The position numbers and the translations under genes were made by a program. Shown here one piece after another: positions 6,906 to 14,583 of a stretch of DNA of 15,313 nt. The notes beneath the pieces were generated by a model. It was not told the origin of the DNA. It worked only from the letters and a program-made list of their open reading frames with translations, and ran no database searches. Positions within the stretch are counted from its first letter, which is position 1, and each line of letters begins with the position of its first letter. Source of the stretch: Spirochaetia bacterium (lineage in GTDB: Bacteria > Spirochaetota > Spirochaetia > Treponematales > Breznakiellaceae); assembly GCA_025997655.1 (NCBI GenBank), contig BNUW01000054.1, positions 1 to 15,313 of the forward strand, given 5' to 3'.

Positions 6906-8255
6906 TCAAAACCTATGCGGAAAATACTTCCGGAGCAGCGCGAACAATTCTTCCTCGAAGTCCCCGGTGACGCTTGACACATCCCCAGCCTCCGCCGCCT
7001 TCTCCAGCACAATCCCGCCCCCCGCTGCGTCATACCCATCCACGATAACAAAGCGCCCCAGGGATGCATTATCGTAAAACGTAGACACCGCAATCGGGTG
7101 GGACAGGCTCAGCAGCACGCTACCGCAGTCATGCCGACGCAATTCGTTGTACTGCTGATCCCCTTCTCCCAGAAAGCGTTCTATTTTTTCCAGCCGGGCA
7201 TCCACCCGAACGCTCCCCAGCTTTAACAGGTAGGTCTTGTTGAAACTGAGGGGCCGCGCTCCCAGCCATATTACGTTGGCGCGAATTTTATCGGCAACCT
7301 CCACGGGGGCGTGTTCCGCAGACTTGACCATCACTTCCCCGCGCCTCACGTAGATTTCCTCCTCCAGGGTAAAGCCCGAAGCCTCACCGGTTACCGCCCG
7401 CTTTTTTGGCGGCGCATTCCAGACCTCAATGTTTTTGATGTGGGCCTCTTTATGGGAGGGCAGGAAGGTTACCGCATCCCCCACGGATATTTCCCCGCTC
7501 ACGATGGTGCCGGCGTAGATACGGCGGTCATCGTTATCGTTACTGAAACGGTACACATCCTGGACGGGCATGGCGAAAAAGCTATCCTCGTTGGAAACCA
7601 GGTTGTGGAAGCTGTCCAGGATTTCCAGCACCGTCTTACCGGTATACCAGGGCATTTCCGGCGCAAGCCCGGTGATGTTCTTGCCTTCCCGGGCGCTCAC
7701 CGGCACAAAGGCGATGGGCTTCACCTTGAGGGTTGAAAGGTAGGCGGTGTACTCGGCCTTGATATCCTCAAACACCTGCCGGTCGTAATGTACCGCATCC
7801 AGCTTGTTCACCGCCACCAATACCTGGGAAATTCCCAACAGCGAAAGTAACAGGCCGTGGCGTTTTGAATTTTCCGCCACCCCTTCTGCAGCATCGATTA
7901 CCAATACTGCGGCTACCGCACGGGAGGCGCCGCTTAACATGTTCCGCAAAAATTCGATATGCCCCGGCGCATCGATAATGATGTATTCCCGGACCTTGCT
8001 CTTAAAAAATATGCGGGCGCTGTCGATGGTGATGCCCTGTTTCTGTTCATCGTCCAGGGCGTCCAGCAGAAAAGCGTATTCAAAGACCCGGCCGTTTTTT
8101 TTGCAGGAATCCTTTACCGCTTGCAGCTTGCCCTCCGGCAGGGAATGGGTGTCCGCCAGGAGCCGCCCTACCAGGGTACTTTTGCCGTGGTCCACATGGC
8201 CGGTGATAACGATGTTCATCCGTTCGCGCGGCGCGTTGCTTGTGTAGATCATCAC
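6906..8255 (-). CDS. cysN: Sulfate adenylyltransferase subunit 1 (GTPase subunit)
   Basis: A 449-residue EF-Tu-like GTPase that with CysD forms ATP sulfurylase (sulfate + ATP -> APS + PPi), GTP hydrolysis driving the unfavourable reaction. The GTP-binding motifs are present: GHVDHGKST (19-27), DAPGH (95-99; DTPGH in many relatives), NKLD (150-153) and a VPVSAREG stretch in the base-recognition position. The beta-barrel domains follow. There is no fused APS kinase domain at the C-terminus and no separate cysC in the window. The GTG at 8255 overlaps the cysD stop by 4 nt (GTGA); the next codon is ATG at 8252, and either could be used with the GAGGGG site. The gene ends one base before the spacer palindrome. 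Confidence 0.95.
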   Translation of the reverse strand: MMIYTSNAPRERMNIVITGHVDHGKSTLVGRLLADTHSLPEGKLQAVKDSCKKNGRVFEYAFLLDALDDEQKQGITIDSARIFFKSKVREYIIIDAPGHIEFLRNMLSGASRAVAAVLVIDAAEGVAENSKRHGLLLSLLGISQVLVAVNKLDAVHYDRQVFEDIKAEYTAYLSTLKVKPIAFVPVSAREGKNITGLAPEMPWYTGKTVLEILDSFHNLVSNEDSFFAMPVQDVYRFSNDNDDRRIYAGTIVSGEISVGDAVTFLPSHKEAHIKNIEVWNAPPKKRAVTGEASGFTLEEEIYVRRGEVMVKSAEHAPVEVADKIRANVIWLGARPLSFNKTYLLKLGSVRVDARLEKIERFLGEGDQQYNELRRHDCGSVLLSLSHPIAVSTFYDNASLGRFVIVDGYDAAGGGIVLEKAAEAGDVSSVTGDFEEELFALLRKYFPHRF

Positions 8256-9157
8256 ATGTACCCCTCTTTGCGCAGGGTTTCTAAGGTGCCGCCGCCGTCA
8301 ATGTCCTGGGCACGCCCGGAACGTTCAGCGATGTTACGGAATTTGCCGCTGACAAGTTCTTCTATAATTTCTGCGGGGTTCCGGGCGTCTGAGTCCACCG
8401 GGTTGGTACAGGGGTAGCAGCCCAGGGAACGGTAGCGTTTGCCGTCACCCTGGTTGTAATACACAGAAATGGTGGGGATTTTTTCCCGCTCTATATATTC
8501 CCAGACGTTGAGTTCCGTCCAGTCCAGCAGGGGATGGACCCGCACATGGGTCTTGGGGGCAAATTCGGTTTTGTAGAGGTTCCACAGTTCCGGGGGCTGG
8601 GTGCTGGCGTCCCATTCGCTCTTCTCGTCCCGGCTGGAAAAGACCCGCTCCTTGGAACGGCTCCCCTCCTCGTCGCTACGGACTCCCACAATTACTGCGT
8701 TGTAGGGATCGGCGGATTCAAACTCCTCCCAGACATCCCGGTTGGGATCGTAGACCCGGCGGTAACCGGTACCGTCCAGGGTATCCCGCAGAGGTATGGT
8801 CTTGAGCTCCTTGCAGCAGGAGATGCGATCCAGGCCGTCAACAAAGGTACGCTTCTCCGTCAGGGCTTTTCTGTTCTGCCCCACCACCAGGCGCAGCTTC
8901 AGTTCCCTGGCCAGCCGGTCACGGTAGCTAATCATTTCGGGGATCTTGTAGTTAGTATCAATGTGGATAAGCTCAAAGGGCACATGACCGAAAAATGCTT
9001 TCTTTGCAAGCCACAGTAATACGGTGCTATCCTTCCCGATGGACCAGAGCATACCGATATTCTTAAAGGATTTGTAGGCTTCCCGGATAATAAAAATACT
9101 CTGGGATTCCAGCTTGTCCAACTTATCCAGTTTGGTTAGTTCAACTTCTTCGCTCAC
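8252..9157 (-). CDS. cysD: Sulfate adenylyltransferase subunit 2
   Basis: A 301-residue catalytic subunit of ATP sulfurylase, from the PP-loop ATP pyrophosphatase superfamily. The PP-loop is WSIGKDST (38-45), in the SIGKDS form typical of CysD. The [15 protein letters not shown] region, [14 protein letters not shown] and the C-terminal [10 protein letters not shown] motif are all as expected. A CxxC pair occurs at Cys247/Cys250 (GCYPCTNP). The N-terminus has a short repeated [11 protein letters not shown] helix. The start is GTG at 9157 with AAGGA 7 nt upstream, 21 nt after the cysH stop. It is the middle gene of cysH-cysD-cysN. Confidence 0.96.
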   Translation of the reverse strand: MSEEVELTKLDKLDKLESQSIFIIREAYKSFKNIGMLWSIGKDSTVLLWLAKKAFFGHVPFELIHIDTNYKIPEMISYRDRLARELKLRLVVGQNRKALTEKRTFVDGLDRISCCKELKTIPLRDTLDGTGYRRVYDPNRDVWEEFESADPYNAVIVGVRSDEEGSRSKERVFSSRDEKSEWDASTQPPELWNLYKTEFAPKTHVRVHPLLDWTELNVWEYIEREKIPTISVYYNQGDGKRYRSLGCYPCTNPVDSDARNPAEIIEELVSGKFRNIAERSGRAQDIDGGGTLETLRKEGYM

Positions 9158-9178
9158 GATTGTTCCTTATGCTGCGGA

Positions 9179-9847
9179 CTAAAGTCCTTTCTTGCGCAGG
9201 TGCAGGCCGCACTCTTTGTGTTCCGGGTTTTCCCACCACCAGCGACCGGCCCGGATGTCTTCCCCTTCATTCACCGGACGGGTACAGGGGGCGCAGCCGA
9301 TGCTCTTGAAGCCCTGCGCGTAAAGAGGATTCAGGGGAAGGCCGTGCTTGGCGATATACGCCGAAAGGTCCTCCCCGCTCCAGTCGGCCAGGGGGTTTAT
9401 TTTGATAAGGCCGAATTTCTCGTCCCACTCCAGAACCTTTAGATCCGTGCGGGTTACGGACTGGCCGGCCCGCAGCCCGGTTACCCAGGCGCTTTTACCC
9501 GCCAGGATCTTCCCCAGGGGATTTACCTTCCGCACCTGACAGCAAAGGTGACGGTTTTCCAGGCTTGCCCGCATCCCCCATTCATCCTCAAGCCTGGTTT
9601 CCAGGTCCGTAACTTCCGCCGCATCGGGGGTGTACTTTTTGATGGTAATATGGAAAAATTTTTCCAGTTCATCATGGTACGCAAGGGTTTCGGGGAACAG
9701 TTTCAGGGTGTCCAGGGTAAACACTTCCGGGTCGGGTATGCCGCATTGCAGCAGGAGATGCAGGGCCGCCGCATCCTCGGCCTGGTAGCTAAAGGCCAGG
9801 GCGATGGGGCCGCGGATTTTGTCCAAAATGCTCGGTAAATGTACCAT
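9179..9847 (-). CDS. cysH: Iron-sulfur APS-type reductase of the CysH family
   Basis: A 222-residue member of the CysH family, which reduces APS or PAPS to sulfite using thioredoxin-type thiols. Cys102-Cys103 (LCCQVRK) and Cys185/Cys188 (GCAPCTRP) are the four ligands of the 4Fe-4S cluster that marks APS-using enzymes, as opposed to E. coli-type PAPS reductase. The catalytic cysteine is Cys213 in KECGLH. With cysDN directly downstream and no APS kinase gene, the expected route is sulfate -> APS -> sulfite, feeding the sulfite reductase at 505-1371. The ATG at 9847 has no clear ribosome-binding site but fits a leaderless transcript from the promoter at 9853-9881. Confidence 0.94.
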   Translation of the reverse strand: MVHLPSILDKIRGPIALAFSYQAEDAAALHLLLQCGIPDPEVFTLDTLKLFPETLAYHDELEKFFHITIKKYTPDAAEVTDLETRLEDEWGMRASLENRHLCCQVRKVNPLGKILAGKSAWVTGLRAGQSVTRTDLKVLEWDEKFGLIKINPLADWSGEDLSAYIAKHGLPLNPLYAQGFKSIGCAPCTRPVNEGEDIRAGRWWWENPEHKECGLHLRKKGL

Positions 9848-9852
9848 GCTTA

Positions 9853-9881
9853 ATGATATTTCATGGGCGCTATTAGGTCAA
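9853..9881 (-). promoter_or_regulatory. Promoter of the cysHDN operon, apparently leaderless
   Basis: On the minus strand, TTGACC (9876-9881) and TATCAT (9853-9858) are separated by exactly 17 nt, each one base off consensus. The predicted start, 6-8 nt after the -10, falls on the ATG of cysH at 9847. Confidence 0.65.
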
Positions 9882-9932
9882 GGGGAATTAAGAGAAAACC
9901 CAGCAAAGTACTAGGGATACCGATATTCCCTG

Positions 9933-11624
9933 CTATACGGTAAACCCGATTACGCTCCGGCCCGTATCCGGCAGCAATTCATCATCGCAGAATGAACGCA
10001 GCGCTTCCGCAGGGGGCATGCATCCCGACAGGACTTCTTCCACGGCGCATTTCCGGGCGATGTTTTCTATCTGCCCGCCGGAAAAATCGTAGCGGGCCGC
10101 CAGTTCCTCTGCGATAGTCCCGGACATTGCGGGTATCAGGGCCTGCCAGATGGACTGCCGGGCTTCCGGGCCGGGTTTTTTAAACTCAATCTTGTAGAGG
10201 AAGCGGCGTTCAAAGGCCTTGTCCAGATTTTCTGTTAAGTTGGTGGTGGCAATCAGGATGCCCTTTAAGTTTTCCATTTCCTGAAGGATGATGTTCTGCA
10301 TGGTGTTTTCCATACGATCCACCGCACGGCTGCCCTTGTTAAACTCAATCCGCTTGCCAAAAACGCCGTCCGCCTCATTGAAAAACAGGATGGGCGCCGT
10401 GTCTCCGGTGTTCACGACGCTTTTGTAGTCGTCAAAGATCGCCTTGATCTGTTTTTCCGTTTCCCCCACATACATCCCTTTGATGTTTGAAATGTCCACC
10501 ATCATGATGTTCCGCCGGGTTTCACGGGCAATCTGATACACCGTTTCTGTTTTCCCCGTACCGGGGGCTCCGGAAAAAATACAGGCAAAGCCGCTCCGCA
10601 TCCCGCTCGTTGAAAGCCGGTCCTGTATTTTCTTGAAGTTTTCTTCTTTCAATAGCGAAGTAAGCTGTTCGATCTTTTTTGATTCCCTTTCATGGTAAAA
10701 CATTTTTTTGTTTTCCAGGGTGTCCCAAAGGATGAGCCCCTTCTTCCGTTTTGCTTTCATGTTCTTGGGGTCCAGTTCGGCAAGGAGTTCTTTCTTTGCA
10801 TGATCCGTCACTTTGAAAGATTCGGTGTTGATAAAGCCGTCATCGCAGTTGTTCTCAATCAATTTGCATTGGAGCAGAACATGGTCCCCATCCCGGAGTT
10901 CATGATAAACACTCCTGGATTTTGATTTCCGGTCGTAAAGGAAACTGAAATCATGGAAACCAATATTGTCATCATGGTTGTTGACGGACAAATGGCAAAA
11001 GAGCAGAAAAAGGACCTTGTCCTCGGGATTAAGGTTATAGCTCTGCAGTTTTTGACAGAATAAAAGCTGCATATTGTCATTGAGCAGGGACTCTAATTCG
11101 GCATGGAATTCGCCGGGTGTATATTCATCGTCTGCCATCTGATCAAAGAGATCTTCCAGAACGCCGAAAAATTCATCAATAGCAATATTCCGGTGTGCTT
11201 CCGGGACAAACACATCCTGTTTCCGTAAGGCGGCTACGACGTCCTTGGCTACTTGATACGAAACATCTCCCCGTTTTGTGTTATTGGTGATGAGCTTTTT
11301 CTTTAACAGCTCATCCAGGTCGTTCATATAATGCAGCGTTTTTATCGGCGGGCACTTCAGCAATTTCGATAAATCGTCGGTGTCCACGGAGGAATTAAAG
11401 TTATTGAAAAGGAGGGAAAACAAAACCGCCTGCATGGGGCTGATGGACAGCCGCTCCGACACGATGCCGATAAAGGACCGGGCTTTTTCAAAAAGAAGAT
11501 CGTTTATCCCGATGGCATCGGCATATTCGATTATTTTTTCGATATGATTCAGTGTGCTTAATTGTACCGGCTCCAGTTCCCTGGTTGTATAATCAAGCGT
11601 TGGCTGCCCTTCAAATAACTCCAT
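9933..11624 (-). CDS. AAA+ ATPase with N-terminal helical region
   Basis: A 563-residue protein with a C-terminal classic AAA+ module. Walker A is GAPGTGKT (352-359), a putative pore loop is MYVGE around Tyr385, Walker B is ILFFNEAD (412-419), sensor 1 is ATTN (459-462), the arginine-finger region is FERRF (471-475), and a sensor-2-like GGQIENIAR starts at 516. Walker B carries Asn416 where Asp is usual, with catalytic Glu417 kept. The first 300 residues look mostly helical, with a region near 60-130 that could be a winged helix (SPMQAVLFSLLF...LKCPPIKTLHYMNDLDELLKKKLI). The pore loop suggests a remodelling or unfolding ATPase, but the partner is unknown. The ATG at 11624 follows AAAAGGAG. 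It lies downstream of the WYL regulator on the same strand but has its own operator-promoter. A defence or stress role is inferred from context. Confidence 0.85.
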   Translation of the reverse strand: MELFEGQPTLDYTTRELEPVQLSTLNHIEKIIEYADAIGINDLLFEKARSFIGIVSERLSISPMQAVLFSLLFNNFNSSVDTDDLSKLLKCPPIKTLHYMNDLDELLKKKLITNNTKRGDVSYQVAKDVVAALRKQDVFVPEAHRNIAIDEFFGVLEDLFDQMADDEYTPGEFHAELESLLNDNMQLLFCQKLQSYNLNPEDKVLFLLFCHLSVNNHDDNIGFHDFSFLYDRKSKSRSVYHELRDGDHVLLQCKLIENNCDDGFINTESFKVTDHAKKELLAELDPKNMKAKRKKGLILWDTLENKKMFYHERESKKIEQLTSLLKEENFKKIQDRLSTSGMRSGFACIFSGAPGTGKTETVYQIARETRRNIMMVDISNIKGMYVGETEKQIKAIFDDYKSVVNTGDTAPILFFNEADGVFGKRIEFNKGSRAVDRMENTMQNIILQEMENLKGILIATTNLTENLDKAFERRFLYKIEFKKPGPEARQSIWQALIPAMSGTIAEELAARYDFSGGQIENIARKCAVEEVLSGCMPPAEALRSFCDDELLPDTGRSVIGFTV

Positions 11625-11650
11625 GGCGTTTTACTCCTTTTATGAGACAA

Positions 11651-11683
11651 AGTATAGCACGGTGACAGTGACTTCTAATGTCC
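11651..11683 (-). promoter_or_regulatory. Operator-promoter of the AAA+ gene
   Basis: In the direction of transcription: GGACATTAGAAGTCA (11683-11669), 12 nt, then TATACT (11656-11651). The palindromic site covers the -35 position (TTAGAA, 16-nt spacer). A start near 11644 leaves a leader of about 20 nt with AGGAG. An extra TGTCA half-site (the complement of TGAC at 11663-11666) lies in the spacer. Confidence 0.7.
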
Positions 11684-11685
11684 TA

Positions 11686-12669
11686 CTAATACATTTTTTC
11701 CATTTTTGTTATTTCGTCTTTTATCCGGGCAATAAGTTCTGGCGGGTTAACTACCCGGACATAGGCCCCCTGGCCCATTACCCAGCGCTGTACCTCATCA
11801 ATCTGGGTGGTGGTAAACTGCACCCGCACCGAGCCGTCCGGAAGCTGCCTGACCTTCTGGGTTTTGTGAAACTGCCGTTCCAGGGCGTAGTTCTGTATAT
11901 CCTTATCAATGATGAACTCAAAGGTATAGGGAATGCGATTCGATGCAAATACGCCTATCTCCTTGTCAAAATAATCATGGGCCTTGAAATCCTCCGGGAT
12001 GGTATAATTGCGGCCCGTAAGCCTGGCGTTCCGTATCCGTGAAAAGGAATAGATACGAATTTCAGCATTATCAGACCGGCGGGCGATGATATACCAGTGC
12101 CCCCGCTGGCAGATGGCATGAAGGGGGTCAAGGCTGCGTTTTTCGTAGGAGCTGCTCCCGACAGTCCGGTACTCAAGGCGGATGGTTTGCCGGGTTTTAA
12201 GGGCGGTAAAAATAACCTCAAAAACCTCGGAGTCGATTTTTACCGGCGTTTCGGGGATAAAACTTACCTGGTCCGGGGAAAAGACCGAATCCAGGGTAAG
12301 GGATTCGGGCAGGGATGAAAGGATCTTGTCGAAGATGGTTCTGAGGCGCCCCTCCAGGGGAGTATTCCGGTATTGTTCGAGGAGCTGATCGAAGAGGGCC
12401 ACCGAAAAAAGCTCCCCCTCGGTTAAAACGATGCTCTTGATAAAAAAGTTCTTTTCGCTATAATAAAACCCCCGGCGCTGATGGTCGTATTCGATGGGGG
12501 CCTTATACATCAGGCGGAGGTAATCAATATCCCGCAGTATGGTCCGGCGGTTCACCTCGGCCTTTTCCGCAAGCTTATCCGCGTTGGGGTATGCGCCGGA
12601 ACGGATTGCGTCGTCGATCATGAGTATGCGGTTTACCCGTACTTTTTCTTCCTGGTTTCCTTTTGCCAT
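11686..12669 (-). CDS. WYL-domain transcriptional regulator (HTH-WYL-WCX)
   Basis: A 327-residue regulator with an N-terminal winged helix-turn-helix (LAEKAEVNRRTILRDIDYLR, about residues 33-52), a WYL domain and a C-terminal WCX region. The WYL tripeptide region is GHWYIIARR (residues 190-198; WYI rather than WYL), preceded by SLDPLHAICQ. WYL domains are thought to sense nucleotide or nucleic-acid ligands, and regulators of this class (for example CapW and BrxR) control bacterial anti-phage loci. I place the start at ATG 12669 because the predicted transcript begins at about 12672-12674; TTG at 12675 would add two residues. It has no ribosome-binding site, suggesting near-leaderless translation. 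Matching operators occur at its own promoter, at the AAA+ gene and at the zincin gene, so autoregulation and control of both neighbours are likely. Confidence 0.92.
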   Translation of the reverse strand: MAKGNQEEKVRVNRILMIDDAIRSGAYPNADKLAEKAEVNRRTILRDIDYLRLMYKAPIEYDHQRRGFYYSEKNFFIKSIVLTEGELFSVALFDQLLEQYRNTPLEGRLRTIFDKILSSLPESLTLDSVFSPDQVSFIPETPVKIDSEVFEVIFTALKTRQTIRLEYRTVGSSSYEKRSLDPLHAICQRGHWYIIARRSDNAEIRIYSFSRIRNARLTGRNYTIPEDFKAHDYFDKEIGVFASNRIPYTFEFIIDKDIQNYALERQFHKTQKVRQLPDGSVRVQFTTTQIDEVQRWVMGQGAYVRVVNPPELIARIKDEITKMEKMY

Positions 12670-12679
12670 AATCAAGAAG

Positions 12680-12712
12680 AATATACTATTTTCAGGGTGA
12701 CTTCTAGTGTCA
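12680..12712 (-). promoter_or_regulatory. Operator-promoter of the WYL regulator gene
   Basis: In the direction of transcription: TGACACTAGAAGTCA (12712-12698), 12 nt, then TATATT (12685-12680). The site covers the -35 position (CTAGAA, 16-nt spacer). The -10 ends 11 nt before the ATG at 12669, so the leader is 3-5 nt at most. Confidence 0.7.
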
Positions 12713-12741
12713 TGGCGGCAGGGGAAGAAAAAATATCAGGG

Positions 12742-12774
12742 TGACATTAGGAGTCATAGTTATTATGGTATGCT
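12742..12774 (+). promoter_or_regulatory. Operator-promoter of the zincin gene
   Basis: TGACATTAGGAGTCA (12742-12756), 12 nt, then TATGCT (12769-12774), with TTAGGA at the -35 position. The geometry and orientation are the same as at the WYL and AAA+ promoters. The operator centre is 44 bp from that of the divergent WYL site. Confidence 0.68.
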
Positions 12775-12798
12775 ATGGTTACTACGAATGGGGGTAAT

Positions 12799-14436
12799 AT
12801 GGAACACGTAAATTTGCAGGAAAAAATCATCATCGCCGTGAATGTTGCCAAGAAGGCCGCCGTGGATGATGCTTACAAGGATTTAATCCGTGATTTTACC
12901 GATGCGGTCATTGCCGTTGAAACTTGTATCAACAACCCAAAATATGTGCATCCCTTTGAGCGTGTTATTGAAAAATCCGGGATTATGAACGCCATAGCGG
13001 GTTCAAATGCCCTGGTACATGATTGGCGCAGAAAGTTTAACAATCTTCCCTGCATCATGCTGGTTGACATTAAGCGGCCCGATTCTTCCGACCCATTTGC
13101 CTTCTTTTTTAATTCAGATGATTTTGAAAACCGGATGGCGGGTTATAGGGCAGACAGGGCTGAGGTTACTACTATGGCCGCCTTCGCGGAAAAAAACCGA
13201 TTTGCGCATCCATCAAGCCATCGTGTTTTTTCCGGTATTTGTGTACTGTCAGGACCGGTGATACGAGTATCAGCAAAGAAAAATCTCGATCCAAAGATTC
13301 TGATGGAGATTGTGCTCTGGCATGAATTCGGGCATCTCATTTTTAACCCCGATCTGTGCGCTGTTTATAGGGACGACAAAAATCTTGGTGAACAAGAACC
13401 TGACGCCTTGCTTTATACGCCTGCGCCTAAGAAAAATAGCGCCAAACCATATCCATGCAGTAAACCGCTTATGTTTATGATCGAAGGAGCCGCCGAATGG
13501 TTCGCGTTTAATGCGGAAGATTGGGGGAACAAGTCACCCGGACATAACGCGGCAAAAAATTATTTGTTTGCAAAAAGACGGAATGAATCTGAATACTCTT
13601 ATTACCTGGACTTAGACTGTTATGTGCAAAACATACCGCTTCCCATAGCGAATCTATTACTTGCATTTTATTTTAATTGTGTTCGTTCAGCGCTCACCTA
13701 TATGCTTTTTTCGCCAAACAGGATAGAGCCTAAAGATTATCAGGGCGCGCCTTGGCAGGGGCGTAATTGCGGCCCCGAATGGTCATCATACCCTAACTAT
13801 ATTTTACACGGCATTAACGGCCGCCGCATTGCCCTAAACGATTTTTTGACTATCGGCAACAAAACACGGGATTTAATAGACGCCTGTTATGCCGATTCAA
13901 GTGTCTTTACGCAAGCCGGTTTTACCCATCCCTGCAATCCTCCTCAAATAAGTGCTTTGCCGCCGCAGGATCCACAAAACGGATATGCAAAATCATCAGG
14001 TGGAAAAAGCACGGATTTTGATGACTATTTTCGGCTGCCTGCCTCATCGCACGTAAATGGTGATGAATCTGGTTCTACGCCCTTTCTTGTCGGTATGACA
14101 GGAATAGCAACGCGGAGCAGATTTTTGTGCATTTCTAAAACAAAAACCGAAAATGAAGAGGCATATGCCATTTTACTCAACGCCGCACCCGCAGGACGGG
14201 AAGACATAATCTGCGGCGCGGGTACACTGGGAACGATATACCCGTACAAGGAGGCCCAGTGGAGTGCGAAGCAACTGCGCGGTGCATTTTACAATATGTG
14301 GTTCAATTCGAACGCCGCTTTTACCATCAACAATGCTGCACAGGATCAATTGACAGCGAATGTATTTAACTGGGCAAATTTGATAAATACGTTTGCGGCG
14401 ATAGTTGACAAAACGGGAAATGATACGGTAAAATAG
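12799..14436 (+). CDS. ImmA/IrrE-like zincin metallopeptidase-domain protein
   Basis: A 545-residue protein I cannot assign to a named family beyond its zinc-peptidase core. HEFGH (175-179) gives two His ligands and the catalytic Glu. About 50 residues on, EGAAEWFA (229-236) matches the ExxAxxFA pattern that provides the third ligand in ImmA/IrrE-type proteases, with Glu229 the candidate. The N-terminal 170 residues and the long C-terminal part (after about 250) are unrecognised. No signal peptide or membrane segment is evident, so it is probably cytoplasmic. The start is ATG 12799 after GGGGGT; the in-frame ATG at 12775 directly abuts the -10 box and lies upstream of the predicted start site. 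It is divergent from the WYL regulator and shares its operator type. ImmA/IrrE proteases cleave transcription repressors, so a sensor role is plausible but unproven. Confidence 0.8.
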   Translation: MEHVNLQEKIIIAVNVAKKAAVDDAYKDLIRDFTDAVIAVETCINNPKYVHPFERVIEKSGIMNAIAGSNALVHDWRRKFNNLPCIMLVDIKRPDSSDPFAFFFNSDDFENRMAGYRADRAEVTTMAAFAEKNRFAHPSSHRVFSGICVLSGPVIRVSAKKNLDPKILMEIVLWHEFGHLIFNPDLCAVYRDDKNLGEQEPDALLYTPAPKKNSAKPYPCSKPLMFMIEGAAEWFAFNAEDWGNKSPGHNAAKNYLFAKRRNESEYSYYLDLDCYVQNIPLPIANLLLAFYFNCVRSALTYMLFSPNRIEPKDYQGAPWQGRNCGPEWSSYPNYILHGINGRRIALNDFLTIGNKTRDLIDACYADSSVFTQAGFTHPCNPPQISALPPQDPQNGYAKSSGGKSTDFDDYFRLPASSHVNGDESGSTPFLVGMTGIATRSRFLCISKTKTENEEAYAILLNAAPAGREDIICGAGTLGTIYPYKEAQWSAKQLRGAFYNMWFNSNAAFTINNAAQDQLTANVFNWANLINTFAAIVDKTGNDTVK

Positions 14437-14440
14437 GTTA

Positions 14441-14455
14441 CTAGGGTGAACTTAC
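14441..14455 (+). repeat. 15-bp direct repeat, left copy
   Basis: CTAGGGTGAACTTAC is repeated exactly at 14580-14594, flanking the palindromic element between the zincin gene and the last gene. It looks like a target-site duplication. The left copy also lies in a tandem TTACTAGG motif with 14-nt period (14438-14445 and 14452-14459). Confidence 0.7.
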
Positions 14456-14583
14456 TAGGAGCCTGTCGGACTTTGACAAAAATACATGCTAATGGCTTGT
14501 ATTTTGAGTGATCTTTTAGTGAAAAAACATGCTCTTAGCATGTAAAAATAGCTAAATTTGGGGGAAGTCCGACAGCCTCCTAG
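14455..14583. mobile_element. MITE-like palindromic element (129 bp)
   Basis: Terminal inverted repeats 14455-14473 (CTAGGAGCCTGTCGGACTT) and 14565-14583 match at 18 of 19 positions. Internal hairpins are AATACATGC/GCTTGTATT (14481-14489 and 14495-14503, one mismatch) and ACATGCT/AGCATGT (14527-14533 and 14537-14543, 3-nt loop). There is no coding capacity. A 15-bp direct repeat brackets it. Removing the element and one repeat copy would leave the flanking genes about 35 nt apart with a GGAG site, as in an operon. The transposase family is not identifiable here. Confidence 0.6.

Noticed and set aside
7311..8417. Long plus-strand frames opposite cysN and cysD
   Set aside because: They are antisense shadows of GC-rich coding sequence; the minus-strand proteins have full family motifs.
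9907..9932. Possible terminator after the AAA+ gene (AGGGA...TCCCT around 9913-9931)
   Set aside because: The stem is only 5 bp with a poor inner match and no U-run follows.
11623..12042. A plus-strand reading frame of 139 codons opposite the WYL gene
   Set aside because: It lies antisense to a well-supported WYL regulator, has no ribosome-binding site and no recognisable motif.
12775..12798. Upstream ATG of the zincin gene giving eight extra residues
   Set aside because: This ATG directly abuts the -10 box (12769-12774) and precedes the predicted start site; the ATG at 12799 has a GGGGGT ribosome-binding site.
14454..14480. A fourth WYL operator-promoter in the zincin/UDG-like spacer
   Set aside because: ACTAGGAG matches the core, but the flanking TGAC and GTCA halves are missing and no -10 lies 12 nt downstream.
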